DNA from: Wohlfahrtiimonas sp.
GTDB taxonomy: Bacteria; Pseudomonadota; Gammaproteobacteria; Cardiobacteriales; Wohlfahrtiimonadaceae
Direction of reading: 5' to 3'
NCBI GenBank assembly: GCA_030149965.1
Contig: JASLHB010000028.1
Location: forward strand, 1 to 47,140
DNA length: 47,140 nucleotides
In this document: piece after piece, positions 33,923-41,825 of the stretch
How the letters are laid out: the number at the start of each line of letters is the position of its first letter
How positions within the stretch are numbered: position 1 is the stretch's first letter
Made by a program: the position numbers and the translations under genes
The notes under the pieces: model-generated
What the model was told of the DNA's origin: nothing
The model's database searches: none
Seen by the model: only the letters and a program-made list of their open reading frames with translations

Positions 33923-34905
33923 GAGCGCGCACCGCCAACCATCAATAAACCTAAAAAGAATGGTGCGCCAATGAATGCAGTTAAAACGCCCAATGGGATT
34001 TCAATCGGGAATGCAGTTCTTGCGATTGTGTCCGTCAATAATAGGAATCCTGCGCCAAGGAACATTGCTGTTGGTAATAATTTACGGAAATCTGGACCAA
34101 TCCATAATCTAGAAATATGCGGAATCACTAATCCGATCCAGCCGATTAAACCTGTGATGGAAACAGCCGCTGAAGTCATTAAAGTTGCAGATAAGATAAA
34201 AATGATGCGCAATCTTTTGATATTCACGCCGAGCGCTAAAGCTTCTTCATCATCTAAACTCAATAAGTTCATGCGCCAGCGTAATAGAATCAAGGGCAAC
34301 ATGCTGACAAATAATAATGGCGCAACGATTGTTAAATCATCCATGGTTGCCATGGTTAATGATCCCATTAGCCAGAATGTGATCACTGTTAATTGGCTGT
34401 AAGGATCCGATAATAATTTGATCAAGGAAATCCCAGCACCCAATAAAGCAGAAATCGCAATGCCAGCCAATACAAGTGCAAGAATAGGATCTAATCTCCG
34501 AACCAATTGTGAGATGAAATAAACTAAAAATACTGTGCCCAATCCAAATACGAATGCAAATAATTGAACGCCAACAACAGATAATCCTAAATATATGGCT
34601 AAAACTGCACCCAATCCTGAGCCAGCAGAAACGCCTAATATATCTGGTGAAACTAATGGATTGCGAAACATGCCTTGATAAGTTGCGCCGGCGATTGATA
34701 AAGCAGCACCCACTAATATTGCGGTCAAAATTCTAGGCAAGCGAATGTTCCATAAGACGAAATCTGTATCTGAATAAGCTTGATCACTGAATAAATGAGC
34801 AATGGCAGATAATAAATCGGTGAATGGAATGTTTAATTTGCCTACGCAAAATGCAACTAAAGAAACCACCAATAGAAATATTGGTGGTAATAACAGCCTG
34901 ATCAT
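33919..34905 (-). CDS. FecCD-type ABC importer permease
   Basis: The 328-residue protein has about ten membrane helices, with FecCD motifs: RLPRILTAILVGAALSIAGATYQGMFRNPLV, then PDILGVSAGSGLGA, and GLIGWIGLVIPHISRLWIGPDFRKLLP, the coupling region. A single permease gene implies a homodimer, as in BtuC or MolB, rather than the FecC/FecD heterodimer. It sits three bases after the binding-protein gene and overlaps the ATPase gene. Confidence 0.94.
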   Translation of the reverse strand: MIRLLLPPIFLLVVSLVAFCVGKLNIPFTDLLSAIAHLFSDQAYSDTDFVLWNIRLPRILTAILVGAALSIAGATYQGMFRNPLVSPDILGVSAGSGLGAVLAIYLGLSVVGVQLFAFVFGLGTVFLVYFISQLVRRLDPILALVLAGIAISALLGAGISLIKLLSDPYSQLTVITFWLMGSLTMATMDDLTIVAPLLFVSMLPLILLRWRMNLLSLDDEEALALGVNIKRLRIIFILSATLMTSAAVSITGLIGWIGLVIPHISRLWIGPDFRKLLPTAMFLGAGFLLLTDTIARTAFPIEIPLGVLTAFIGAPFFLGLLMVGGARS

Positions 34906-34908
34906 GGA

Positions 34909-35958
34909 TTAAATTGTTCCGGTAATGTTGTTCAGCGTTTCAGCAGATAAATCGTATTGATAGAAGCGAGAGTAATATTCGTAAATGGCTTGTGTATATT
35001 CATCCTTTGGTAATAAATCAGGATAAAGTACATGGGCTAACCAAGTAACGCCGAGCAAACGGTTAATGCTTGGCGGTTGATCTAGCCAGCCAAAAGGTAA
35101 TTTGGGTGCGAGATAAACGCGTTTATTCTTCACAGCAGGTAAGCGCTGCCATAATGGATTGTTATAAATATCTTGATAGAAATGCTGATCCATCGCAATG
35201 ATGACATCAGGCTGCCAAACCATTAATTGTTCCATGGAAACGCGAGAAATAATGTCATCGCCTGCGGAAGATGCAACGTTTTTAGCGCCAATCCAATCCA
35301 AAACTTCTGTATGAATCGAACCGCCTAATCCTGTTTCTAAGCCATCAGCTCCGCGCGCAGAATATATCTTTAATTGTGAAGATTCGGTTTGTTGTTTTGC
35401 GATATTGTGCGTGCGTTCTAATACTTTATTTGCATAAGCTGCTAATGAATTGCCGCGTTCTGCAACGCCCAGCAAAGCACCTAATTGGGATAATTGTTCA
35501 GGTGTTTGTGCAAGGGAGCCATTCATTAATACATACGGAATTTTCGTTTGTTGTTGTACGCGTTCCGCAGTGCTAACGTAAGTTGGCGTGATATTGCCAA
35601 CATCAATGATTAAATCTGGTTTTAATGCCACGATTTGTTCTAATGATGCAGTTGAACCTCGGCCAGCAAATCTGCCAGTTAAAGGTAAATCTTGAATCGT
35701 TGTATTGAAAAATGGCTTTTGTAAATCAGACAATGGGCGTGTCGAAATACCAAGCAATTTTTCAGGTGCTAAAGATAATAATAAAATGTCGGCAACTGGG
35801 CCGGCACTTAAAACTCGATGAATATTTTGAGGCTCTGGAAGTTTACCAAAGCTTTTAATTGAAAATGCTTGATTTGTCTCTGCCATTAAAAGAGCAGGGA
35901 AATGCGCGACTAGGGAGGTCACTAACATTTTCTTTAAAAAGCTGCGGCGATTTTCCAT
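34909..35958 (-). CDS. Periplasmic binding protein of the metal-uptake ABC importer, Tat-type signal
   Basis: From ATG 35958 the protein is 349 residues. It starts MENRRSFLKKMLVTS, a good twin-arginine signal (RRSFLKK) ending near LLMA. The frame is open 44 codons further upstream, but that part crosses the promoter and operator and lacks a signal sequence, so it was excluded. The body is a type III (FecB/BtuF-like) binding protein: VLSAGPVADILLLSLAPEKLLGIS, then GSTASLEQIVALKPDLIIDVG, and C-terminal FGWLDQPPSINRLLGVTWLAHVLYP. The nearest functional parallel I can name is MolA of Haemophilus, the molybdate protein of this fold. It is the first gene of the operon, 48 bases after the ModE-like dyad. 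Confidence 0.88.
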   Translation of the reverse strand: MENRRSFLKKMLVTSLVAHFPALLMAETNQAFSIKSFGKLPEPQNIHRVLSAGPVADILLLSLAPEKLLGISTRPLSDLQKPFFNTTIQDLPLTGRFAGRGSTASLEQIVALKPDLIIDVGNITPTYVSTAERVQQQTKIPYVLMNGSLAQTPEQLSQLGALLGVAERGNSLAAYANKVLERTHNIAKQQTESSQLKIYSARGADGLETGLGGSIHTEVLDWIGAKNVASSAGDDIISRVSMEQLMVWQPDVIIAMDQHFYQDIYNNPLWQRLPAVKNKRVYLAPKLPFGWLDQPPSINRLLGVTWLAHVLYPDLLPKDEYTQAIYEYYSRFYQYDLSAETLNNITGTI

Positions 35959-35994
35959 ATAAAGTGTTGCTAAGTGATTTAAGGGTAGCAACAG

Positions 35995-36021
35995 ATTAAA
36001 GTAAGCGTTATGTGTTGTCAA
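35995..36021 (-). promoter_or_regulatory. Promoter of the metal-uptake operon
   Basis: On the minus strand a consensus TTGACA (36021-36016) is followed 15 bases later by TTTAAT (36000-35995), five of six matches to the -10 consensus. The -35 lies inside the ModE-like dyad, so binding there should block RNA polymerase. Confidence 0.55.
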
Positions 36022-36029
36022 ACATAACG
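36006..36029. promoter_or_regulatory. ModE-like operator upstream of the metal-uptake operon
   Basis: Perfect 8-base inverted arms CGTTATGT and ACATAACG are separated by 8 bases, 24 bases in total. The E. coli modA operator, as I recall it, has the same geometry and nearly the same arms (CGTTATAT and ACATAACG). ModE with bound molybdate or tungstate represses such promoters. The dyad overlaps the -35 element and ends 48 bases before the start codon of the binding-protein gene. No Fur-box-like sequence was seen here. Confidence 0.7.
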
Positions 36030-36060
36030 ATCGATAAGTTGAATATTTCTTTTTAAGACA

Positions 36061-36088
36061 ATAAAAAAGCGACCCGAAGATCGCTTTC
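36061..36088 (-). terminator. Terminator after ygiC
   Basis: On the minus strand the hairpin AAAGCGA-N8-TCGCTTT is followed by a T-run. It ends the ygiB-ygiC transcript just upstream of the metal-uptake promoter. Confidence 0.85.
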
Positions 36089-36103
36089 AAATAACTCTAA
36101 ATA

Positions 36104-37267
36104 TTAACCAATCATAGCATGAGGATAGAAGCGAGATAAATCTTGTGTGATGAGTTCTTTATCTTCACGGATACAAATACCCGCTGATTCATCGCCCACA
36201 ACCCAACTGCCAACCAATGTTGTGTTATCTTCAAATTTTGGCAATGGATAATAAGCCTGAACAATGTAGCCTTCTTCACCATAAGGACCATCAATTTCAG
36301 AAATGACAGAGCCACGATCCACGATAGAAATATTCGCGCCTTCACGAGAGAAGAGCGGCTTTTTCACATAAGTGGAGAGATTGCTTGCTTTACTATCTTC
36401 TGCAAAATAGCTTTCCAATAAGTTAGGATGATTTGGGAACATTGACCACAATAATGGCAAAATTGCTTTATTAGATAAAATGCTCTTCCAACCCGGTTCA
36501 ACCCATAAAGTTTTACGGCTATCTAAATAATCTGAAAATTCTTCACGGAACATGAATTCCCAAGGATACAATTTAAACATTGTACGAATGAGCTCATCAT
36601 TTACATCTGTGAATTGACCATTTTCTGATATACCAATATCTTCAACAAATAAGAAATCATTTGGCAACTCTGCATCTGATGCACAATCTTGTAGATATTG
36701 AATCGTACCACGATCTTCTTCAGTGTCTGCACAGCAGGTGAAATGTAGCTTAGAAATACCATGCCATTGTTTGAAGTGAGCAAATCGCTCGATCAATTTC
36801 TCTTGAATGCTATTGAATTGATCAGCGCCTTCAGGTAAATGACCACGTTCAATTTGATCTTCTAACCAAATCCACTGGAAAAATGCACTTTCATACAATG
36901 ATGTAGGCGTATCCGCATTGTATTCGAGCATTTTTGGCGGTGCTTTACCATCATAAGCAAAGTCAAAACGGCCATATAAAGAAGGCTCTTTTTTATGCCA
37001 TGAATCAGTCACAAATCCCCAAACATTTTCAGGAATGCGGAATTTTTGTAATAAAGCTTCATTATTGACGACAAGATCAACCGCTTCCAATGACATTTGA
37101 TGCAATTCATTGGTTGCTGTTTCTATTTCATCGATTTCACGTTCTGTGAATTCGTAGTAATGATCTTCACTCCAATATGGCTCATCATACATTGTGTGAA
37201 AATAGAAGCCGTATTCCACGGCTTTTTCTTGCCAATCTGCTCTTGGCGTTATTGCAACTCTTTTCAT
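36104..37267 (-). CDS. ygiC: Glutathionylspermidine synthase-family protein YgiC
   Basis: The 387-residue protein has the ATP-grasp-like fold of the glutathionylspermidine synthase C-terminal domain. Motifs include YGRFDFAYDGKAPPKMLEYNADTPTSLYES, WVEPGWKSILSNKAILPLLW and KPLFSREGANI. The length matches E. coli YgiC (386). It lacks the amidase domain of bifunctional Gss, and the true substrate of YgiC-type proteins is not settled. It starts six bases after ygiB, as in E. coli, and ends in a terminator. Confidence 0.94.
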   Translation of the reverse strand: MKRVAITPRADWQEKAVEYGFYFHTMYDEPYWSEDHYYEFTEREIDEIETATNELHQMSLEAVDLVVNNEALLQKFRIPENVWGFVTDSWHKKEPSLYGRFDFAYDGKAPPKMLEYNADTPTSLYESAFFQWIWLEDQIERGHLPEGADQFNSIQEKLIERFAHFKQWHGISKLHFTCCADTEEDRGTIQYLQDCASDAELPNDFLFVEDIGISENGQFTDVNDELIRTMFKLYPWEFMFREEFSDYLDSRKTLWVEPGWKSILSNKAILPLLWSMFPNHPNLLESYFAEDSKASNLSTYVKKPLFSREGANISIVDRGSVISEIDGPYGEEGYIVQAYYPLPKFEDNTTLVGSWVVGDESAGICIREDKELITQDLSRFYPHAMIG

Positions 37268-37273
37268 TGTTGA

Positions 37274-37990
37274 TTAACCGCCAAATGATGTTGAACGGTT
37301 AGAAGAATTTGATGTTGCTGAACGTTGAGTGCTTTGCTTTTGTGATGTTGCGATGCGTTGCTGTGCTGCCATCTTACCAAAACCACCTCGTTGCATTGTG
37401 CCTGCAGGTTTGGATTTGATGTCACTTTTAGGCACAGAAACTGTACGGCCACCAGCTTGCGCAGCGCCGTAGCTTTTACCTGAACTATCGTAGAAGTTTG
37501 TTGGACGGCCAGTTGCATCTTTTGGTGAATAAACAGGTTTGTGAGCCATGTTGTTACCACCTGTCATACCGCTCATCATTTTACCCATCATGAAGCCAGC
37601 CAACAATGGCATGAAAAATCCGCCTGATGATTGTTGTTGTACCGCTTGTTCAGCATTGGCAACAGCATTAGTACCTGCTGTAGCTTGTTGAACTGTCTGA
37701 CAGTTTTCCGCACCAAAGTCAGCTGTACATTCTTCAATCGTTGCATATTTAGGTGCTGTTTGAATGGCTTCTTTGATTGCGCCTTCATAAACAGCCTTGC
37801 ATTCTGAAACCATGTTTGGATTATTACTGATACAATCTTGAGCATCTGCATAGATTGTCAATTGTTCAGTGTCATCATTGCCACCACAAGCAACAACGCC
37901 AAATGCAACCAATAAAGAGATTGCGATTGGCTTTAATTTGAAGTTCTTGCGAAAGGTGAATTTATTAATGGAGCGGGTTCTTTTTAGCAT
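37274..37990 (-). CDS. ygiB: DUF1190 lipoprotein YgiB
   Basis: The 238-residue protein begins with a basic segment (KRTRSINKFTFRKNFKLK), then a lipoprotein signal with lipobox VVAC. It continues with the DUF1190 body: ADAQDCISNNPNMVSECKAVYEGA, EAIQTAPKYATIEECTADFG, and a glycine/methionine-rich MPLLAGFMMGKMMSG segment, ending in a Ser/Thr-rich RSATSNSSNRSTSFGG tail. E. coli YgiB has the same order of motifs. It is a predicted envelope lipoprotein of unknown function, always close to ygiC. Confidence 0.94.
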   Translation of the reverse strand: MLKRTRSINKFTFRKNFKLKPIAISLLVAFGVVACGGNDDTEQLTIYADAQDCISNNPNMVSECKAVYEGAIKEAIQTAPKYATIEECTADFGAENCQTVQQATAGTNAVANAEQAVQQQSSGGFFMPLLAGFMMGKMMSGMTGGNNMAHKPVYSPKDATGRPTNFYDSSGKSYGAAQAGGRTVSVPKSDIKSKPAGTMQRGGFGKMAAQQRIATSQKQSTQRSATSNSSNRSTSFGG

Positions 37991-38026
37991 ACTTAAATAA
38001 TTATCCTAATAACTTAAGAGTATTGA

Positions 38027-38350
38027 TTAAAATGTTAAAACTTGATCATTTTCTTCCGTCATTTTAACGGCTTTCAACATTGTGGTGATTTCTGTGCGCT
38101 GAGTTTTATCGTGGAGTTTTCTAAACTGTAAACAAGTGCTGCATGTGAATATTTTGCCATTATTTTCAATAAAACGATCAATTTGATCTGATACATTGAA
38201 AAATTCATGATCCATGAATTCACATTCAACGCCAGCGCTCATTAGAAAAGCAGTTACTTCGTGTTCCATTTCCAATGCTGTATTCATATAGCGAAATGCA
38301 TTCCAAGCTTTTTCTACTTCGTTTGTCGTGATGATAACACCGATTTTCAT
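38027..38350 (-). CDS. DsrE-family sulfur-relay-like protein
   Basis: The 107-residue protein begins MKIGVIITTNEVEKAWNAFRYMNTAL and has the DsrE/F fold pattern, with AFLMSAGVECEFM and a CSTCLQFR segment holding the likely active cysteine. Members shuttle persulfide sulfur or act as peroxiredoxin-like proteins. It has the strong leader GGAGAATCGTATG, the same as the unknown gene at 12326-12637. It lies 18 bases after the FrnE-like gene, which suggests a thiol-related role for the pair. Confidence 0.82.
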   Translation of the reverse strand: MKIGVIITTNEVEKAWNAFRYMNTALEMEHEVTAFLMSAGVECEFMDHEFFNVSDQIDRFIENNGKIFTCSTCLQFRKLHDKTQRTEITTMLKAVKMTEENDQVLTF

Positions 38351-38368
38351 ACGATTCTCCTTTGGTTA

Positions 38369-39037
38369 TTAATTTATTGTAGTTGTTTCGTTATTTGCAT
38401 GATCAATTTGTTTGAGTAATTCAAAGAATTTCATTGGCGTTTGTGCACCTGCGATTGCATCTGCACGATTGATGACAAAGAATGGTACGCTTTTAATCTT
38501 ATAAGCTTGAGCTTCCACTTGATCGATCGTTAAGGCTTTGCTCACATCTAAGCTGGTTAAAATCTCGCCAAGTGAAATATCTTGCATGCCGATTTCCGCC
38601 ATAATGCTAGATAGAACTTTATCATCCGCAATGTTTTCGCCATTGACAAAGTAAGCTTGAAATAAACGTAAAGCCAATGCACGAGTTTTTTCTGGTTGAT
38701 GCAATTGTGTCCAACCAACCAAGCGATGTGCAACAGAAGTATTCACAGCGATAATCTTCTCGAAATTAATCGTTAAGCCAGCTTCTTTAGCAATTTTAGC
38801 AGCATTGTCTGTCATTGCTTTTGCGCGATCTAAAGGTACATCGTATTTTTGTGCTAAAACATCAAAGTATGATTGATCAGTTTCATAAGGTGCATCTGCT
38901 GATAATTCATAAGCTTTGAAAAACAAAGATTCATTCTTATTGCTTTCTTCATTCAATGTATCCATTGCTAGATAGAAATTATGCACGCCGATGTAACAGA
39001 AAGGGCAAGAAAAATCTGACCAAACTTCAATTTTCAT
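38369..39037 (-). CDS. DsbA-family oxidoreductase, FrnE-like
   Basis: The 222-residue protein starts MKIEVWSDFSCPFCYIGVHNF with a thioredoxin-type CPFC active site (Cys11, Cys14). It has the helical insert of the FrnE/HCCA-isomerase-like DsbA branch and a C-terminal VPFFVINRADAIAGAQTP containing the cis-Pro loop. There is no signal peptide, so it acts in the cytosol. It is the first gene of a likely four-gene transcript with the DsrE protein, ygiB and ygiC. Confidence 0.9.
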   Translation of the reverse strand: MKIEVWSDFSCPFCYIGVHNFYLAMDTLNEESNKNESLFFKAYELSADAPYETDQSYFDVLAQKYDVPLDRAKAMTDNAAKIAKEAGLTINFEKIIAVNTSVAHRLVGWTQLHQPEKTRALALRLFQAYFVNGENIADDKVLSSIMAEIGMQDISLGEILTSLDVSKALTIDQVEAQAYKIKSVPFFVINRADAIAGAQTPMKFFELLKQIDHANNETTTIN

Positions 39038-39135
39038 AGCTTCTCCATGAGATAAATTTTAAGGTTCTATATTAACAGAGAAAAAAGATCTATTATTACA
39101 ATTTGATAACCATTTTTGATGAATAAAGGTGCACG

Positions 39136-40152
39136 ATGACACAATTACGATTATTGATTTCTGAGAGTTTTGATCCTTGGTTTAACTTGGCGGTTGAGGA
39201 AACGATATTTAATTCAATGGATTCGAATCAGAAAGTGCTATTTTTATGGCGCAATGATCAAACCGTTGTGATTGGGCGCGCACAGAATCCTTGGAAAGAA
39301 TGCAATACAAGAAAAATGGCGGAAGATAATGTGAAGCTCGCGCGCAGACAAAGCGGCGGCGGTGCAGTTTTTCATGATTTGGGTAATACGAATTTCACAT
39401 TCATGGCAGGCAAACCTGATTATGATAAAGATATTTCCACGAATATGATTATAGAAGCGCTGGCTTCATTAGGATTAACGGCGGAAGCTTCAGGGCGCAA
39501 TGATTTGATCATTCATCAAAATGGCGAAGTTCGCAAAATTTCTGGTTCGGCTTATCGTGAAAAGGCTGATCGCGGTTTTCATCATGGCACATTATTATTG
39601 AATGTGGATTTCACAAGATTGGCAAATTATCTCAATCCTGATCCTAAGAAATTGCAAGCGAAAGGAATATCTTCTGTGCGTTCTCGCGTGGCAAATTTGA
39701 GTGAATTATCTGCCGGTATTTCCCATGAAAAGATTTGTGCGGCGATTGAACAAGCATTTTTTAATCATTCTGGTGAGAAAGTTGAAGCTGAATATATTTC
39801 TGAGAAAAATCCACCGGCGATTGATGGATTTGCAGAACGATTTGCAACGCAAAGCAGTTGGGATTGGAACTTTGGTAAAGCATTGGAATTCAGCCATCAA
39901 ATGGATGAGCGATTCACTTGGGGCGGCGTTGATGTTCAATTGGTGGTTAAAAATGGCGTGATTACAGAAGCGAAGGTTTATAGCGATAGTTTATTTTTAG
40001 ATTCATTGGAAGCTTTAGAGAATGCTTTGATTGGTATTCGTTATAAGAAAGCGGATATAGATGGCATTTTTGAGAATATCCTTAAAAAATATCCTGATGC
40101 AAATGCTTCATTGATTGAGTTGAAGGCTTGGTTTATTCAAGCGATTCAATAA
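39136..40152 (+). CDS. lplA: Lipoate-protein ligase A
   Basis: LplA attaches free lipoate to the E2 and H proteins of 2-oxoacid dehydrogenases and glycine cleavage. The 338-residue protein has FLWRNDQTVVIGRAQNPWKEC, the binding-loop motif RRQSGGGAVFHDLGNTNFTF (about residues 75-94), the lysine segment VRKISGSAYRE, and a C-terminal accessory domain (about 250-338). The length matches E. coli LplA. It is divergent from the FrnE-like gene. Confidence 0.95.
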   Translation: MTQLRLLISESFDPWFNLAVEETIFNSMDSNQKVLFLWRNDQTVVIGRAQNPWKECNTRKMAEDNVKLARRQSGGGAVFHDLGNTNFTFMAGKPDYDKDISTNMIIEALASLGLTAEASGRNDLIIHQNGEVRKISGSAYREKADRGFHHGTLLLNVDFTRLANYLNPDPKKLQAKGISSVRSRVANLSELSAGISHEKICAAIEQAFFNHSGEKVEAEYISEKNPPAIDGFAERFATQSSWDWNFGKALEFSHQMDERFTWGGVDVQLVVKNGVITEAKVYSDSLFLDSLEALENALIGIRYKKADIDGIFENILKKYPDANASLIELKAWFIQAIQ

Positions 40153-40190
40153 AACGGTCATTCTATAACCGAGCACTTTATAGGCAAATG

Positions 40191-40217
40191 ATTCCTGAAA
40201 GCTCAGGGATTATTCTT
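40191..40217 (+). terminator. Possible terminator between lplA and gpmI
   Basis: ATTCCTGA-aagc-TCAGGGAT forms an 8-bp stem, followed by a modest T-rich tail. A TATAAT-like sequence just downstream could begin the gpmI promoter. Confidence 0.5.
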
Positions 40218-40268
40218 TATAATGCTTGGATTTTCTCGATGTGTATTATTAATCTAAAAGGATCTACC

Positions 40269-41801
40269 ATGAATAAAGCACCAAAACCTGTTGTTCTATG
40301 TATTTTGGACGGTTGGGGTTATCGTACAGACATGAAGAACAATGCTGTGATGGCAGCAGAAACACCAAACTTTGAAGAGTTTAAAACTGTTGGCGCTTGT
40401 ACATTATTAAAAACTTCAGGTTTAGCTGTTGGTTTACCAGATGGCCAAATGGGCAACTCAGAAGTTGGTCATATTAATATTGGTGCTGGCCGTGTTGTTT
40501 ATCAGGATTTAACAAGAATCTCTAAATCTTTTGAAGAAGGTGAATTTGCTAAAAATCCAGTGATTTTAAATACATTGAACGATTTGAAAGCAAGCGGTAA
40601 AGCATTACATATTTTTGGTTTGTTATCAGATGGCGGCGTGCATGCAGATGAGGCTCACATTCATGGCTTAATTAAAGTTGCTGCTGAATTAGGTTTAACG
40701 AAGATTTATCTACATGCATTCTTAGATGGCCGTGATACAGCACCTCGTTCTGCTGAAACTTACATTGAGCGCGCAGAAGCTGTATTTAGCGATGTGAAAG
40801 TTGGACGCTTTGCAACTATCATTGGTCGTTACTTTGCTATGGATCGTGATAATCGTTGGGAACGTGTTGAACAAGCTTACGATCTATTGAGCCAAGGTAA
40901 AGGCGAATTCCATGCAAATTCTGCAATGGAAGGTTTGAAAGCTGCTTATGATCGTAATGAAAATGATGAGTTTGTAAAATCAACAGTGATTGGTGAAGCT
41001 GTAAAAATGGAAGATGGCGATGCTGTGATCTTTATGAACTTCCGTTCTGATCGTGCACGCGAAATTACATATCCATTCACAGAAGATGATTTTAATGGCT
41101 TTGTGCCAAAATATCGCCCTAAATTATCACATTATGTTTGCCTAACATTGTATAAAGATACAATTCATGCGGAAATTGCTTTCCCACCACAAAAATTAGT
41201 GAATGGTTTGGGTGAAGTATTGGCGAAGCATAATTTAACTCAATTACGTTTAGCTGAAACTGAGAAATATCCTCATGTAACATTTTTCTTTAATGGCGGT
41301 CGTGAACAAGTATTCACAGGTGAAGATCGCATCATGGTGAATTCACCTAAAGTTGCGACTTATGATCTTCAACCAGAAATGAGCGCGCCAGAAGTTGCAG
41401 ATAATTTAGTGGAAGCGATTTTATCTCAAAAATTTGATGTGATCATTTGTAACTTTGCAAACCCTGATATGGTTGGTCATACAGGCGTTTTTGATGCGAT
41501 CGTAACAGCTGTGGAAACAGTGGATGATTGTATGGGCCGCGTTTATGATGCAATTTTAGAAGTTGATGGTGAATTGTTAGTGACCGCGGATCATGGTAAT
41601 GCTGAATTAACATGGGATGATGCAACGAATCAACCGCATACAGCGCATACAACGGGTCCTGTGCCATTTATCTATCTAGGTCGTAATGCTGTATTGGCAC
41701 CAGATGGCGCTTTGAAAGACATTGCACCAACTATTTTGCATTTATTAGGTATTGAACAACCTATCGAGATGACAGGAAAGAGTTTAATCCATTTCAAATA
41801 A
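40269..41801 (+). CDS. gpmI: 2,3-bisphosphoglycerate-independent phosphoglycerate mutase
   Basis: GpmI interconverts 3- and 2-phosphoglycerate in glycolysis with two manganese ions. From ATG 40269 (ribosome site AAAGGA) the protein is 510 residues starting MNKAPKPVVLCILDGWGYR; the frame extends further upstream to 40128, but that part overlaps lplA and was not used. Asp14 and Ser64 (MGNSEVGH) are the metal and phosphoserine sites; further metal ligands lie in HAFLDGRDTAP, NPDMVGHTG and TADHGNAE. The length fits E. coli GpmI (514). It is followed 24 bases later by the protease gene. Confidence 0.97.
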   Translation: MNKAPKPVVLCILDGWGYRTDMKNNAVMAAETPNFEEFKTVGACTLLKTSGLAVGLPDGQMGNSEVGHINIGAGRVVYQDLTRISKSFEEGEFAKNPVILNTLNDLKASGKALHIFGLLSDGGVHADEAHIHGLIKVAAELGLTKIYLHAFLDGRDTAPRSAETYIERAEAVFSDVKVGRFATIIGRYFAMDRDNRWERVEQAYDLLSQGKGEFHANSAMEGLKAAYDRNENDEFVKSTVIGEAVKMEDGDAVIFMNFRSDRAREITYPFTEDDFNGFVPKYRPKLSHYVCLTLYKDTIHAEIAFPPQKLVNGLGEVLAKHNLTQLRLAETEKYPHVTFFFNGGREQVFTGEDRIMVNSPKVATYDLQPEMSAPEVADNLVEAILSQKFDVIICNFANPDMVGHTGVFDAIVTAVETVDDCMGRVYDAILEVDGELLVTADHGNAELTWDDATNQPHTAHTTGPVPFIYLGRNAVLAPDGALKDIAPTILHLLGIEQPIEMTGKSLIHFK

Positions 41802-41825
41802 TATCAATAAACGGAGAAATTCAGG

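Noticed and set aside
35959..36090. 44-residue N-terminal extension of the binding protein
   Set aside because: It crosses the promoter and the ModE-like dyad and would bury the Tat signal.
30153..36090. Plain iron-siderophore uptake system
   Set aside because: Not excluded, but no Fur-like box was seen and the ModE-like dyad covers the promoter; kept only as the alternative.
40128..40268. N-terminal extension of GpmI
   Set aside because: It overlaps lplA and a hairpin; the ATG at 40269 has a ribosome site and the family start.
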